Part shown: positions 62,748 through 64,000 of the stretch, piece by piece
How positions within the stretch are numbered: the stretch's first letter is position 1
How the letters are laid out: each line of letters starts with the position of its first letter
DNA from: FEN-1191 sp964528845
Lineage (GTDB): Bacteria; Pseudomonadota; Gammaproteobacteria; Steroidobacterales; Steroidobacteraceae
NCBI GenBank assembly: GCA_964528845.1
Contig: CAZGVE010000007.1
Location: 50,647 to 114,646, forward strand
Direction: 5' to 3'
Length of the DNA: 64,000 nucleotides
Translations under genes and position numbers: made by a program
Notes under the pieces: model-generated
Seen by the model: only the letters and a program-made list of their open reading frames with translations
What the model was told of the DNA's origin: nothing
The model's database searches: none

Positions 62748-64000
62748 TTACGGTGAACGGCGCAGGTCGAGCGTGAACGGGAAGTCGGGGTTGGCCGGCT
62801 CGGCGGACTGCAGCACGGCCGGCACGCCGGACTGCAGGGCCCCGCCGGTCATCGAGGCCTGACCCGGCGTGTGGCCCATGCGGAAAAAGCGCGCCAGCCG
62901 CCGGCTCTCGGCCTCGAAGGAATTGACCGGGAATGTACTGTAGCTGCGGCCGCCCGGATGGGTCACGTGATACTGACAGCCGCCGAGCGAGCGGCGCATC
63001 CAGGTGTCCACCAGGTCGAAGGTCAGCGGTGAGTGCACGGGTATGCGTGGATGCAGCGCCGATGAGGGCTGCCACGCGCGATAACGCACCCCGGCCACGA
63101 ACTCCCCGGGCGTGCCCGTCGGGCGCAGTGGCACCGCGCGGCCGTTGCAGGTCACTGTATACCGATCGGGAGGCAGGCCCGTCACGCGCACCTGCAGCCG
63201 CTCCACCGAGGAGTCCACGTAGCGCACGGCACCGCCCGCGGCACCCTCCTCGCCCATCACGTGCCAGGGCTCGAGGGCCTGGCGCAGGTCCATGCCGATA
63301 CCCATGACCGCATAGTCGCCATAGCGCGGAAAGCGGAACTCGAAGTGCGGCGCGAACCAGGCGGGGTCGAGTGGGTAGCCGGCCGCCGCCTGCTCACGCA
63401 GGACCTCGCGGAAGTCCTGCTCGACGAAGTAGGGCAGCATGAAGCGGTCGTGCAGCTCGGTGCCCCAGCGCGCGAGGCGTGCCGGCCGGTACGGCTCGTG
63501 CCAGAAGCGCGCGACCAGCGAGCGCAGCAACAGCTGCTGAGTGAGGCTCATGCGATGGTGCGGCGGCATCTCGAACGCGCGCAGTTCCAGCAGCCCCAGG
63601 CGCCCGGTCGGGCCGTCGGGTGCATAGAGCTTGTCAATGCAGAACTCGGCACGATGTGTGTTGCCGGTTACGTCGATCAGCAAGTTGCGCAGCAGCCGGT
63701 CGGTCAGCCAGGGCGGCACGCTGGTGCCGGGTGGCGGCAGCTGCTGCACGGCGAGCTCGAGTTCGTAGAGCGAATCGTTGCGCGCCTCGTCGACGCGCGG
63801 CGCCTGTGAGGTCGGACCGACGAACAGCCCGGAGAACAGGTAGGACAGCGCCGGGTGGTTGTGCCAGTAGCTGATCAGGCTGGTCAGCAAGTCGGGTCGG
63901 CGCAGGAACGGCGAGTCCGGCGCAGTGGCGCCGCCGAGCACGAAATGATTGCCGCCGCCGGTCCCGGTGTGGCGCCCGTCGAGCATGAACTTCTCGGTGC
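62748..64000 (-). CDS. DUF2126 protein, 5' part outside window
   Basis: C-terminal portion (about 417 codons visible) of a DUF2126 protein; the frame is open to the window edge. The blocks FMLDGRHTGTGGGNHFVLGG, PDLLTSLISYWHNHPALSYL and GPTSQAPRVDEARNDSLYEL are the family core. Complete members are about 1,100 residues with an N-terminal transglutaminase-like domain, which would lie outside. It is encoded 29 bases upstream of the ATP-grasp/alpha-E gene and belongs to the same predicted peptide-modifying system. Confidence 0.9.
   Translation of the reverse strand, partial: TEKFMLDGRHTGTGGGNHFVLGGATAPDSPFLRRPDLLTSLISYWHNHPALSYLFSGLFVGPTSQAPRVDEARNDSLYELELAVQQLPPPGTSVPPWLTDRLLRNLLIDVTGNTHRAEFCIDKLYAPDGPTGRLGLLELRAFEMPPHHRMSLTQQLLLRSLVARFWHEPYRPARLARWGTELHDRFMLPYFVEQDFREVLREQAAAGYPLDPAWFAPHFEFRFPRYGDYAVMGIGMDLRQALEPWHVMGEEGAAGGAVRYVDSSVERLQVRVTGLPPDRYTVTCNGRAVPLRPTGTPGEFVAGVRYRAWQPSSALHPRIPVHSPLTFDLVDTWMRRSLGGCQYHVTHPGGRSYSTFPVNSFEAESRRLARFFRMGHTPGQASMTGGALQSGVPAVLQSAEPANPDFPFTLDLRRSP

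Overview
The window is high-GC, densely coded bacterial chromosome. The gene content points to a gammaproteobacterium of the Xanthomonadales/Nevskiales/Steroidobacterales grade; this is inferred from gene sets, not from any rRNA, which is absent here. Supporting signs are the rpoN-hpf-rapZ locus, Kdo transferase next to Kdo kinase and a heptosyltransferase, mpl, RNase D, a Xanthomonas-like PPi-dependent phosphofructokinase, and a pcm-rhodanese-tolC run. I saw no tRNA, rRNA, CRISPR array, insertion sequence or prophage. No gene-free stretch exceeds about 215 bases.

Layout. 1-2.7 kb: end of rpoN, then hpf and rapZ, without the usual ptsN or npr between or after them. 2.7-9.9 kb: a YciH/SUI1 factor, a secreted metallo-beta-lactamase-fold hydrolase, a GT39-type membrane glycosyltransferase, a PAP2 phosphatase, an aldo/keto reductase, and a DGPF (YCII-like) protein coupled to an ECF42-type sigma factor with a promoter-like site upstream. 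9.9-24.1 kb is the accessory-looking part: two putative lipoproteins, a GH51 arabinofuranosidase, a Tat-exported amidase, a GH31 glycosidase, small enzymes (GFA, ABM, DUF1697), a nine-haem cytochrome c, an exported HpcH/HpaI-like protein lacking the usual catalytic residues, a matrixin-type metalloprotease, a secreted bicupin and a YbjQ protein. 24.2-28.2 kb: LemA beside a GIDE-domain protein with an EF-hand, then an MFS transporter and a patatin phospholipase.

28.2-34 kb is a leftward central-carbon operon, tkt-gap-pgk-pyk, that continues into the patatin and MFS genes through overlapping stop/start codons. 34-39.3 kb: a PAS-GGDEF-EAL protein, then metK and ahcY on the other strand, separated by a clear S-adenosylhomocysteine riboswitch; a 12-bp hairpin follows ahcY. 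39.4-50 kb: cpdA, a LON-domain protein with mpl, rnd, adk, PPi-dependent phosphofructokinase followed by a K+-independent proton pyrophosphatase, and a second GGDEF/EAL-type protein. 50-56.4 kb: pcm, rhodanese, tolC, waaA, kdkA, a heptosyltransferase, a DUF6165 protein and a small CHCC zinc-finger protein.

56.4-64 kb is a compact leftward group: DUF2126 protein (cut by the window end), circularly permuted ATP-grasp fused to an alpha-E domain, transglutaminase-like protein, then glnE. The first three form the predicted but biochemically unassigned ATP-grasp/alpha-E/transglutaminase system. It is the strongest candidate here for unexplored biology, together with the cytochrome/degenerate-aldolase pair and the LemA-GIDE pair.
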